Source: Pleurocapsa sp. MO_226.B13 (GTDB lineage: Bacteria > Cyanobacteriota > Cyanobacteriia > Cyanobacteriales > Xenococcaceae). Taken from it: a DNA stretch of 7,990 bases. The notes under the pieces were generated by a model, which saw only the letters and a program-made list of their open reading frames with translations, made no database searches and was not told the DNA's origin. The stretch is from contig JASJEI010000432.1 in NCBI GenBank assembly GCA_030064795.1, positions 1 to 7,990 on the forward strand, read 5' to 3'. The translations under genes and the position numbers were made by a program. Within the stretch, counting starts at the first letter, position 1, and every line of letters starts with the position of its first letter. This document shows positions 1-5,072 of the stretch, one piece after another.

Positions 1-1003
1 TTTCTTCCCCTCTCAAGAATTGTGCATCTTCTTCTGGAAGAGAAGGATTGATACTGATTCGGGAGCCAATTTCAAAACCAGCTTTGGTACTTAGTCGAGG
101 CAAAATTTGACAGTACCAATGAACATGTGGTTCTTCTGTCTTGTAACGTACGGCACTATTAATCACATAATTATAATCAGGATTATCTAGCTTGTGATAA
201 ATATTAGCCAACACTCCTTGTAAAATCTCAGCAAAGTCTTTTTTCTCGGTATGGGAAATAGATCCAAAGTCTGCTTGATGGCGTTTTGGCATCAGCCAAA
301 CTTCACAGGATACTTCAGCAGCGAAAGGAATAAAAGCGACAAAAGACTCATTTTCCCCTATAACTCTTTTCTTCTCTTGCATTTCAAACTCCAACATATC
401 GCAGTATAAACAGCGATTCCAATGATCGAAGTATCGCTGGGCTTCCTCATCTTGCCAGCGACGGTTTCGGGGCACAATGCTAGTGGCAATCATTTGAGAA
501 TGGGGATGACGCAGAGAAGCTCCTGCTGCTGAACCATGATTGCGGAAGATAGTTACCATCATGATTTCTGGATCTTCCATGAATGCTAGATAGCGTTGAT
601 GGTAAGTTTCAATTAAGATTTCTACTTGTTCGACTGATAGGGTAGCTAGAGTTTGAGCGTGATGGGGACTCTCGATAATTACCTCTTGTCTCCCATATCC
701 AGCGGTTGTTACATAAATTCCATGGGCAACTCGCTGTGTAGAATCATGAGGAGTTAAGGCTGGGTACTTGTTTGAGATTACTCGTGTTTGCCATTGCACC
801 TCCCCAGAAGAAGGGAATTCCAGGATTCTTGATTGAAGGACGTTTTCATTCCCAGGACAAAAAGGGCAGGTTTCCAAGTCTTTCGGGGAAATATTTTCTA
901 TCGGTTTCTTAGTTTGAAAATCATGGGGGCGCTTCCTGCGACTAGGAGCATAAATTACCCATTCTCCTGTAGCAAGATTTAGCCGCATCTGACTCGATGA
1001 CAT
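1..1003 (-). CDS. galT: GalT-family nucleotidyltransferase (galactose-1-phosphate uridylyltransferase / ADP-glucose phosphorylase-like), 3' end cut by window
   Basis: The enzyme would transfer a nucleotide between a sugar-1-phosphate and an NDP-sugar or phosphate through a covalent nucleotidyl-His intermediate in the cytosol. I read 334 residues from the ATG, which has AGGAG six bases upstream (complement of 1010-1014). The family is usually about 340-350 residues, so only a short tail should be missing. Visible signatures are the first CxxC zinc pair (CPFC, residues 46-49), SPHH (112-115), the active-site HPHSQ (166-170, nucleophile H168), a second CxxC (CLYC, 198-201), H242, and EPHVHWYCQ (291-299). 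The HPHSQ form and the second Cys/His set recall plant ADP-glucose phosphorylase and archaeal/Thermotoga members more than E. coli GalT (HPHGQ). Family membership is secure; the choice between UDP-galactose metabolism and ADP-glucose phosphorolysis is not. The symbol names the family. Confidence 0.9.
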   Translation of the reverse strand, partial: MSSSQMRLNLATGEWVIYAPSRRKRPHDFQTKKPIENISPKDLETCPFCPGNENVLQSRILEFPSSGEVQWQTRVISNKYPALTPHDSTQRVAHGIYVTTAGYGRQEVIIESPHHAQTLATLSVEQVEILIETYHQRYLAFMEDPEIMMVTIFRNHGSAAGASLRHPHSQMIATSIVPRNRRWQDEEAQRYFDHWNRCLYCDMLEFEMQEKKRVIGENESFVAFIPFAAEVSCEVWLMPKRHQADFGSISHTEKKDFAEILQGVLANIYHKLDNPDYNYVINSAVRYKTEEPHVHWYCQILPRLSTKAGFEIGSRISINPSLPEEDAQFLRGEE

Positions 1004-1317
1004 GAGCTTCTCCTATTATTCAACCACGAGTTTTTTCTACTGTATAATCATCATGCTCCATCATCATCATAAAACCCATGTCCCGACCCGAGCGATCTGC
1101 TTTGAAAGCTCGAAATAGATTAATCGTTATGTTTCTGGTACTCTGCATCCTAGATAGTACGCTAGTGCTCATTGCGCGGGATATATGAGCCATTGGTCGC
1201 ATTTTACTCACAATTATAGTGATGTACTTTGTTCTACAGGGAAAAAGTCGATTTCGCAATATTCGATTAAGCACTCAATTCTTCCCATCATCACCTCTTC
1301 AACAGATTTAACACAAC
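1004..1317. other. Gene-free stretch upstream of the GalT-family gene
   Basis: I see no convincing gene, RNA or terminator in these 314 bases. The GalT-family Shine-Dalgarno (complement of 1010-1014) lies at the left end, and the promoter for that gene should lie here on the minus strand, but no clear -10/-35 pair stands out. A minus-strand frame of 84 codons starting at GTG (1274) ends 16 bases before the GalT-family start. Its last third (…FRAFKADRSGRDMGF…DDYTVEKTRG) has a somewhat protein-like composition and could be the tail of a decayed upstream gene, but I do not recognise it and do not call it a gene. Confidence 0.5.
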
Positions 1318-1339
1318 CTGGTTCTAACGGATTTTGTGG
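1318..1339 (+). repeat. Left terminal inverted repeat
   Basis: This 22-base arm begins CTGGTTCTAACGG and ends TTTTGTGG. It is the exact reverse complement of 1710-1731. It contains the stop codon of the transposase-like frame, read on the minus strand. Confidence 0.85.
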
Positions 1340-1677
1340 CAACCATTTTGAGGGGTTTTGCGACCGTTCATTGAGCTAGCAATTAGCAAATTATGCAGCC
1401 AGTTGTCATGATAGCGAAAGCCATTGAGTTCTGTAAAAGGCGACATCCGTTCGGGGCAGTTTGAGCGAGCCCTAACTCCGTAAGGATGAAAATTCCAGAC
1501 CAGTGCCATCGAGCGCAGATAGAGTCGTGCCGACTCCTTGTCACCATGAAAGTATTGCATAGTGTAGAGTAAGCGGTCTTGGTGATTCCAGATCGCGGTC
1601 GACCATGTTGCTGGTACGATGAGCTTGGGGAAATCGGTAAGCAATTTTGAATTGAGCAGCGCGACGACATAATTTTC
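1324..1677 (-). pseudogene. Transposase-like C-terminal fragment inside the inverted-repeat element
   Basis: The open frame of 117 residues is bounded by an in-frame TGA (1678-1680) and has no plausible start codon with a ribosome binding site. I read it as the C-terminal part of a longer protein. The text is clearly protein-like: it opens ENYVVALLNSKLLTDFPKL and continues through WSTAIWNHQDRLLYTMQYF, YLRSMALVWNFHPYG and SPFTELNGFRYHDNWLHNLL. Position between inverted repeats, with the stop inside a repeat, argues for a transposase. The spacing of aromatic and charged residues resembles cyanobacterial transposase C-termini I have seen, but I cannot name the family or pick out the DDE residues. 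It could instead be a passenger gene fragment. Confidence 0.6.
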
Positions 1678-1709
1678 TCATCTTGTTTAAAGTGCGTTTC
1701 CTTTACTAC

Positions 1710-1731
1710 CCACAAAATCCGTTAGAACCAG
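1710..1731 (-). repeat. Right terminal inverted repeat
   Basis: This is the exact 22-base reverse complement of 1318-1339. On the minus strand, which is the transposase direction, it is the start of the element. Only about 33 bases separate it from the point where the coding fragment's frame opens, showing that the 5' part of the transposase gene has been lost. Confidence 0.85.
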
Positions 1732-1732
1732 A

Positions 1733-1861
1733 CAAAGGATAGTCAAAGGTGCAGCGACTGATTTTGGCAACAAAACCAAGAATACTTCTTATATCGAAAG
1801 ATTTGACCTGACTTTAAGACAAAAAGCCTCTTATCCACTCAGTTACAATGGCGAGATTTGA
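1733..1861 (+). pseudogene. IS1-like transposase fragment, decayed
   Basis: The plus-strand frame beginning CAA AGG ATA GTC reads RIVKGAATDFGNKTKNTSYI, then ERFDLTLRQKASYPL, and reaches a stop at 1859-1861. The core NTSYIERFDLTLRQ strongly resembles the conserved stretch around the last catalytic Glu of IS1-type DDE transposases, which are frequent in cyanobacteria (IERFNLTLRQ). Only about 40 residues survive. The upstream part is missing exactly where the inverted-repeat element ends, and the downstream sequence (1862-1937) is out of frame and unrecognisable. I infer a dead copy truncated or split by the neighbouring element. Confidence 0.65.
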
Positions 1862-1937
1862 TTCTTGCTCCAATCGCTGAAAACGCCCATAAATTACCAC
1901 CTCTACTTTTTTGTAGGAACTACCAAAGCTTGTTATA

Positions 1938-3194
1938 CTAAACTCCAAAAACCTGCCTGCGAATCTGCCAGAACATCACGCTAACTGAGATGATCGCTCC
2001 TCCTATAAAAGTTGTTATCTCGTATGGCAAAGGCAACTCTTTTATTATCTTACAAAGTATTACTCCGGCGACAACTCCAATAAAGATAAACAAAATTAAC
2101 TGTAATACCTGTTGTGATGGTTCCAATTGTTTCGTTCGCTGAGATACCCACCAAATAACTGCTCCGCTGACGAAACCACCGATTCCCCCAGCTGATTCTG
2201 TTCCTGTAATGCCTACGGGAATGGAAATTAACCAACCAATAGCTATCAGCCCAATAGACAACCATTTTTCTCTCTCCAATTTTTCCTGTACCTGCGCCAA
2301 CTTTTCCTGTGCCAACGCCGACAAATTTCTATCATTAGGTTTTCGCCGTAAAATTGCCTCGAATTTCTTCCGGGCTTCATTCCAATCCTTAGTTTGGAAA
2401 TATCTCACTCCTTGGTTGTAAAGATTCCAGTTTTCTCGTTCCTGAACAAGTTGATTGTGTACTGCTAATCTATAAAGACCATCTGGGTCGAAATAGGGTA
2501 GATTTTCTTCCTGCATTTGCTGAAAGATAGCAATCACTTTTTTCCACTGCCTAGCCCGACGCAATCGGCGAGCGCGATCGTAAAGCTCAGTCAGCTTCTT
2601 CTGCTGAATCTCCTCCAACTCATATTCTCGGTCTTTCCTATAGTCATCTTGTTGGCGTTGACGGGGAGGCATCGATCGCCACTTACCCAGTTTCGACTTC
2701 TTATGTAAGGGTTGATTAGTGAGGTGTCGGTAGAGAGCCTCATATGCTTCATTACTATCAAGATTTAGATTTTCGGTATCTAGTAAGTAATTAGTGAACC
2801 CGCTTATTTCACGAGGGATATAGTTAGCTTGTTGAGAGGAAAATATGATAGGAATAAATTTAGTCTTTTTTCTCTTATCGTAATCGTAAATAACTTGGTT
2901 AATAATTGCCCCTTCCCAAGTAACGCCTTTCCCTTTTCCAGGTTCTTCCTTACCTTGAAATCGCCGTTGATATTGCTCGGTACAGATAACGAGGACGAAA
3001 TCCGATTCGTCAACCTGATTGCTCATCCAGCGAGGCCAACCTTCTGGAGGTGATACCTCGTATTGATCGATATTGCAATCAATTCCATCATTACGTAGGC
3101 GATCGGCTAGGTTAAGCACATCGTCTTTGTGCTTTGGTGAGTCCCAGCTATAGCTGATGAATACCTTTGGAGGCTGAGATATGTTATTGGCCAT
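1938..3194 (-). CDS. SEFIR-domain protein with TPR-like linker and four C-terminal membrane segments
   Basis: The 418-residue protein starts with a SEFIR domain, a TIR relative (about residues 9-162). Its hallmarks are KVFISYSWDS (10-19), NLADRLRNDGIDCNIDQYE (28-46), PPEGWPRWM (49-57), SDFVLVICTEQY (64-75), KGVTWEGAI (89-97), FIPIIFSS (113-120) and YEALYRHLTNQP (151-162). A basic, Arg/Gln-rich stretch (163-215) leads to two TPR-like helical pairs (about 204-226 and 258-285), a Lys/Glu helix, and four hydrophobic segments (about 311-330, 335-350, 364-385, 393-410). Known for the family: bacterial SEFIR domains are homotypic interaction modules, and at least one works as a single-gene antiphage system that depletes NAD. 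Membrane anchoring of a cytoplasmic SEFIR sensor/effector is my inference. The ATG has only a weak AAAGG before it. The same-strand gene upstream is 128 bases away, so co-transcription is possible. Confidence 0.9.
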   Translation of the reverse strand: MANNISQPPKVFISYSWDSPKHKDDVLNLADRLRNDGIDCNIDQYEVSPPEGWPRWMSNQVDESDFVLVICTEQYQRRFQGKEEPGKGKGVTWEGAIINQVIYDYDKRKKTKFIPIIFSSQQANYIPREISGFTNYLLDTENLNLDSNEAYEALYRHLTNQPLHKKSKLGKWRSMPPRQRQQDDYRKDREYELEEIQQKKLTELYDRARRLRRARQWKKVIAIFQQMQEENLPYFDPDGLYRLAVHNQLVQERENWNLYNQGVRYFQTKDWNEARKKFEAILRRKPNDRNLSALAQEKLAQVQEKLEREKWLSIGLIAIGWLISIPVGITGTESAGGIGGFVSGAVIWWVSQRTKQLEPSQQVLQLILFIFIGVVAGVILCKIIKELPLPYEITTFIGGAIISVSVMFWQIRRQVFGV

Positions 3195-3235
3195 AGCCTT
3201 TGCCTAGGTGTCAATGTAGTTAAGTTCTGCAATTT

Positions 3236-3241
3236 AGTATA
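3236..3241 (-). promoter_or_regulatory. Possible -10 box for the SEFIR gene
   Basis: The minus strand reads TATACT here, about 40 bases before the SEFIR start, which would give a leader of roughly 35 bases. No matching -35 hexamer is visible at 16-19 bases further upstream, so this is only a weak candidate for a promoter separate from the upstream gene. Confidence 0.2.
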
Positions 3242-3280
3242 TCCCTGAACTAGGAAGTGGCTCGACTGTTTTTTGAGAGA

Positions 3281-3288
3281 GCGATCGC
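3281..3288. other. HIP1 octamer (GCGATCGC)
   Basis: This is a perfect HIP1 palindrome, the highly over-represented octamer of many cyanobacterial genomes. It sits between the SEFIR and deoxyribosyltransferase-like genes. It is useful as a taxonomic hint and I assign it no local regulatory role. Confidence 0.85.
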
Positions 3289-3322
3289 TTCTTGACAATT
3301 TACATGACTAAAATCAAGAATC

Positions 3323-3769
3323 TCAGTGATGAAGCCATTTGACAATTTGTTCTACTAAATCTTGTAGCGAATAAACAATTTCAACTTCTGGTCTGACCAG
3401 GCTTGTTTGTATCTCGATATCCAGCTTGCGCTGATAGTTAGGGTGAACCCCAACAAAAATAGGCTTATCAGTCATTGACCAAGCTCCTAATTCGTATAAG
3501 ACAATGGGACAGATGGTCTCATGGGGAAACCAGAAGGAAATTACAGAAGCCTTGCGGAGATGGCGATACTCCCATTCGATTTGTTCGAGAGAAGCCCTTG
3601 AATCTTCTATCGAAAAACTTTTTCGCCTTGGATTTAACAAGATTATTGGTTCATCTTTTAAGGTGTTTGCAACTTCTTGCTGCCAATTAGGGCATCCAGT
3701 AATTCCCCCTGCCAAAAACAAGCTCGTTTCCTGCCTTAGAAATTCGTCAGGAGCTTCAATGTACTTCAT
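3323..3769 (-). CDS. Nucleoside 2-deoxyribosyltransferase-like protein
   Basis: The 148-residue protein matches the small single-domain nucleoside 2-deoxyribosyltransferase-like family (Nuc_deoxyrib_tr type), which cleaves or exchanges the N-glycosidic bond of (deoxy)nucleosides. Visible motifs are the first strand and glycine loop FLAGGITG (18-25), LLNPRR (44-49), IEWEYRHL (64-71), VISFWFPHET (76-85) and CPIVLYELG (87-95). The Glu of YELG (E93) is the best candidate catalytic nucleophile, because the equivalent ELG Glu serves this role in characterised enzymes. AAGG lies six bases before the ATG. It is the first gene of a possible two-gene minus-strand unit with the SEFIR gene. The fold is related to TIR and SLOG domains that recur in nucleotide-based immunity. 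The real substrate cannot be read from sequence; nucleotide salvage is the plain alternative. Confidence 0.82.
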   Translation of the reverse strand: MKYIEAPDEFLRQETSLFLAGGITGCPNWQQEVANTLKDEPIILLNPRRKSFSIEDSRASLEQIEWEYRHLRKASVISFWFPHETICPIVLYELGAWSMTDKPIFVGVHPNYQRKLDIEIQTSLVRPEVEIVYSLQDLVEQIVKWLHH

Positions 3770-3920
3770 AGCAACCTTTGCATACCAATCTTAAGAGCTA
3801 ACTCAAGTAAAAAAGAGAAGTTCTGAATTCGTCCCCAGATAAGAAATATTTTAAGATTAGGTCATAGCGGCGTTTAGCTAAATCTATCTAAAACTTAGAC
3901 TGTCTTAAGGAATTTCCCAT
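3770..3920. promoter_or_regulatory. Divergent intergenic region between the deoxyribosyltransferase-like gene and the small membrane-protein gene
   Basis: The two genes point away from each other across 151 A/T-rich bases, so promoters for both directions should lie here. I could not find a convincing -10/-35 pair on either strand. The ribosome binding site TAAGGAA (3906-3912) of the rightward gene is clear. Shared regulation of the two sides is plausible from the layout but not shown by any operator-like palindrome. Confidence 0.4.
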
Positions 3921-4346
3921 ATGGAAAATAGAATTAGGCACTTAGAGTTCATCCAAGCTGTGATTAATAGGATGGCTAATAATTCCTTTTTAATTAAGGG
4001 ATGGTGTATAACTTTAGTCTCTGCTCTATTAGGTCTAGCCGCGAATAATAATAATAAAAATTTCATTATTGTCGTTTTCTTTCCAGCCTTTATGTTTTGG
4101 CTTCTAGATGCTTATTATTTAAGACAAGAACGTCTTTTTCGCAAAAAATACGACGAAGTTAGGAAATCCGCAGCAGATTTAACCGATTTTTCGATGGATA
4201 TACCGACGGTAGAAAAGCGAGTAGACTCTTGGTTGAGAGTTGCCTTCTCAAAAACACTCTTTTTATTCTATGGCTCAATGATTGCAGCAATAGTGGTTGC
4301 CGCTTTCATTCTGAGGCAAGCAGGGGCAGCTTCGGGAGCAGGGTGA
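3921..4346 (+). CDS. Small membrane protein with a two-plus-one helix layout (SLATT-like arrangement), function unknown
   Basis: The 141-residue protein opens with an amphipathic helix (MENRIRHLEFIQAVINRMAN), then has two close membrane segments (about 24-41 and 47-66). A long charged helix follows (LDAYYLRQERLFRKKYDEVR, 62-81), then a linker and a third membrane segment (about 111-132). I recognise the pattern FIQAVINRMANNSFLIKGW as a family of conserved hypothetical proteins but know no assigned function. The layout of a helix, a membrane hairpin and a cytoplasmic helix is like the SLATT membrane proteins found with nucleotide-signal defence genes; that comparison is structural inference only. 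The short loop between helices 1 and 2 is coded by an AAT run (about 4044-4057, Asn-Asn-Asn-Asn). The start is supported by TAAGGAA nine bases upstream. An ordinary small inner-membrane protein remains possible. Confidence 0.85.
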   Translation: MENRIRHLEFIQAVINRMANNSFLIKGWCITLVSALLGLAANNNNKNFIIVVFFPAFMFWLLDAYYLRQERLFRKKYDEVRKSAADLTDFSMDIPTVEKRVDSWLRVAFSKTLFLFYGSMIAAIVVAAFILRQAGAASGAG

Positions 4347-4515
4347 GATATTTACCAAGGTTTACTCCTCAGATTAATCTTGACGCTCTACTAGGTTGCC
4401 TATTTACTGAGCGTTAACTAATGGGACTTTCCTGTGTTTAGGGCTACCGTGTACACAGAAGTCATGTCTTAAGTTATTTGTTTGATTTGACAATGGAGCT
4501 TGCCCCCTAAATCCC

Positions 4516-4585
4516 ACCTCCCGCATTCCCTTGCGTCTTACGCCGCCCTAAAGGATACCGCTCCGCATAACGCGGGGTCGCTCGC
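4516..4585. repeat. GC-rich ~70-base insert splitting a C-run/G-run repeat
   Basis: The left flank CCCCCTAAATCCC (4503-4515) and right flank CAAGTTTGGGGGACT (4586-4600) would join into the common cyanobacterial intergenic motif CCCCCTAAATCCCCCAAGTT followed by a G run. Between them sits a block of different composition with CCCGC (4520-4524) and GCGGG (4572-4576) near its ends. I read this as one dispersed repeat inserted into another. The exact junctions are uncertain by a few bases. Confidence 0.4.
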
Positions 4586-4623
4586 CAAGTTTGGGGGACT
4601 TTCAATAGTCAATTACTCTTGTT

Positions 4624-4649
4624 CCCCCCCCAGTTTTGGGGGGTTGGGG
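4624..4649. repeat. C-run/G-run hairpin
   Basis: Eight C residues (4624-4631) are followed by AGTTTT and six G residues (4638-4643), then TT and four more G. The minimal stem is six G:C pairs with a six-base loop. No T-run follows, so I do not call it a terminator. The motif is typical of dispersed intergenic repeats in filamentous cyanobacteria, and its G runs could also form a quadruplex-like structure on the plus strand. Confidence 0.6.
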
Positions 4650-4661
4650 AGGCTGAGATTA

Positions 4662-4749
4662 ACTTGTGTGTACACTGTAGCCAGGATTTGAGGGTTAGGG
4701 GCGAAAATAGAGTGTTTCACTTTTATTCTTACTTGTGAGTACACTGTAG
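4662..4749 (+). repeat. Direct repeat pair ACTTGTG(T/A)GTACACTGTAG
   Basis: Two 19-base copies at 4662-4680 and 4731-4749 differ at one position and start 69 bases apart. Similarity continues weakly into the following bases (CCAGGATTTGAGGG against GGATTTGGGG). With the inverted copy at 4441-4461 there are three copies in about 310 bases. The spacing is irregular and the segments between are unlike each other in length, so this is not a CRISPR array. Confidence 0.7.
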
Positions 4750-4932
4750 GGATTTGGGGAAGAAACTCTACAATTGATAACTTTTTTAAAGATTTATATT
4801 ACTCAAACCCGCCAGAAATGCTACTTTTGAAACGATTTTACGCCGTTTCAGAAATTGAGAAGTTTATTAATAATTGTCAATACTGCTTGTTGTGAGCATT
4901 GATATAAAGTTGCTAACTAGGTAGATATTTCC

Positions 4933-4972
4933 ATTAGATTCACCTATTATTATAGGTGAGGGTACATCTAAT
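4933..4972. promoter_or_regulatory. Strong interrupted palindrome upstream of the protease/FHA gene, possible operator
   Basis: TCACCTAT (4940-4947) pairs perfectly with ATAGGTGA (4952-4959) around the four-base loop TATT. The outer arms ATTAGAT (4933-4939) and ATCTAAT (4966-4972) also pair, with six unpaired bases (GGGTAC) on the right. TATTAT at 4945-4950 inside the palindrome is a fair -10 candidate, although no good -35 lies 17 bases upstream. A dimeric regulator binding over the -10 would explain the symmetry; a structured RNA leader is the alternative. Confidence 0.5.
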
Positions 4973-5002
4973 TGTCAATTCTTCAGTGAATAGTGCCGAA
5001 AG

Positions 5003-5035
5003 TTTTCCATCAGCTGAGAGAACTGATGAGGAAAA
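5003..5035 (+). promoter_or_regulatory. Leader hairpin just before the protease/FHA gene
   Basis: TTTTCCATCAG (5003-5013) folds back on CTGAT (5023-5027) and GGAAAA (5030-5035), giving 11 pairs with a two-base bulge (5028-5029) and a nine-base loop (CTGAGAGAA). It ends about 22 bases before the ribosome binding site. It has no T-run, so it is not a standard terminator. It could stabilise the mRNA or affect translation. Confidence 0.5.
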
Positions 5036-5056
5036 TCACTGATGCACTCATTCAAA

Positions 5057-5066
5057 AGGGGAGGGG
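5057..5066 (+). promoter_or_regulatory. Strong ribosome binding site of the protease/FHA gene
   Basis: The purine run AAGGGGAGGG ends six bases before the ATG at 5073. It is the strongest Shine-Dalgarno-like site in the window and fixes this start over the out-of-frame ATG at 5042. Confidence 0.7.
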
Positions 5067-5072
5067 TTTCCA

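Larger units (their letters stand above)
1318..1731 (-). mobile_element. Internally deleted insertion sequence / MITE-like element with perfect 22-bp terminal inverted repeats
   Basis: The two ends are exact reverse complements over 22 bases. If the element starts at the GG of GGTTCT it spans 1320-1729, about 410 bp. The interior carries a minus-strand open frame whose TAG stop (1324-1326) lies inside one inverted repeat, a common arrangement at transposase 3' ends. The element is too short to encode a complete transposase, so it looks like a deletion derivative that kept both ends and could only be moved in trans. No clear target duplication is visible: the eight bases outside each end, CACAACCT and AGACAAAG, agree poorly. 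I cannot assign the IS family from the ends alone. Confidence 0.72.
4441..4683. repeat. MITE-like repeat bounded by imperfect 21-bp inverted ends centred on GTGTACAC
   Basis: The left end (4441-4461) reads GGGCTACCGTGTACACAGAA plus one G. Its reverse complement matches 4663-4683 at 18 of 21 positions. Between them lie about 200 bases with no reading frame of note but with GC-rich stems. Inverted ends and no coding capacity fit a miniature transposable element or a dispersed cyanobacterial intergenic repeat; I cannot see target duplications. A third, direct copy of the right end follows at 4732-4752, so the array may be composite. Confidence 0.5.
4347..5072. other. Gene-free 726-base repeat-rich and regulatory stretch
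   Basis: No protein frame here is convincing. From left to right it holds a weak inverted repeat (ACGCTC near 4383 with GAGCGT near 4409), an inverted copy of the GTGTACAC repeat, and a C-run/G-run repeat with a nested insertion. A second C-run/G-run hairpin and two direct GTGTACAC-type copies follow. After these come an A/T-rich part with a small hairpin (GAAACG 4829-4834 with CGTTTC 4844-4849), a strong palindrome (4933-4972) and a leader hairpin (5003-5035). The last 200 bases probably contain the promoter of the protease/FHA gene. I see no tRNA or other RNA gene. Confidence 0.6.

Noticed and set aside
1020..1274. 84-codon minus-strand frame ending 16 bases before the GalT-family start
   Set aside because: It has a GTG start without a ribosome binding site, methionine-rich low-quality text in the first half, and no recognisable family. 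At most it is the tail of a dead gene.
1383..1715. 110-codon minus-strand frame overlapping the inverted-repeat element
   Set aside because: It is a shadow of the neighbouring frame, which has far more protein-like text and whose stop lies in the inverted repeat; this one runs across the element boundary sequence with no family resemblance.
1905..1937. GTAGGAACTAC inverted repeat beside a T-run as a terminator for the SEFIR gene
   Set aside because: On the minus strand, the direction of the gene, the hairpin is followed by an A-run, not a T-run.
3293..3309. TTGACA followed by TAAAAT-like bases as a plus-strand promoter
   Set aside because: The spacing is only about 11 bases, and it points into the end of a minus-strand gene with nothing to transcribe.
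4624..4649. C-run/G-run hairpin as an intrinsic terminator
   Set aside because: No T-run follows on either strand; the motif fits a dispersed intergenic repeat better.
4441..4752. Possible CRISPR-like array from repeated 19-21-base units
   Set aside because: There are only three copies, one of them inverted, with gaps of about 200 and 50 bases and no cas genes nearby.
4874..4908. TTGTCA and TATAAA as the promoter of the protease/FHA gene
   Set aside because: The spacer is 23 bases, too long for a standard promoter. Other local combinations were no better, so no promoter was called.
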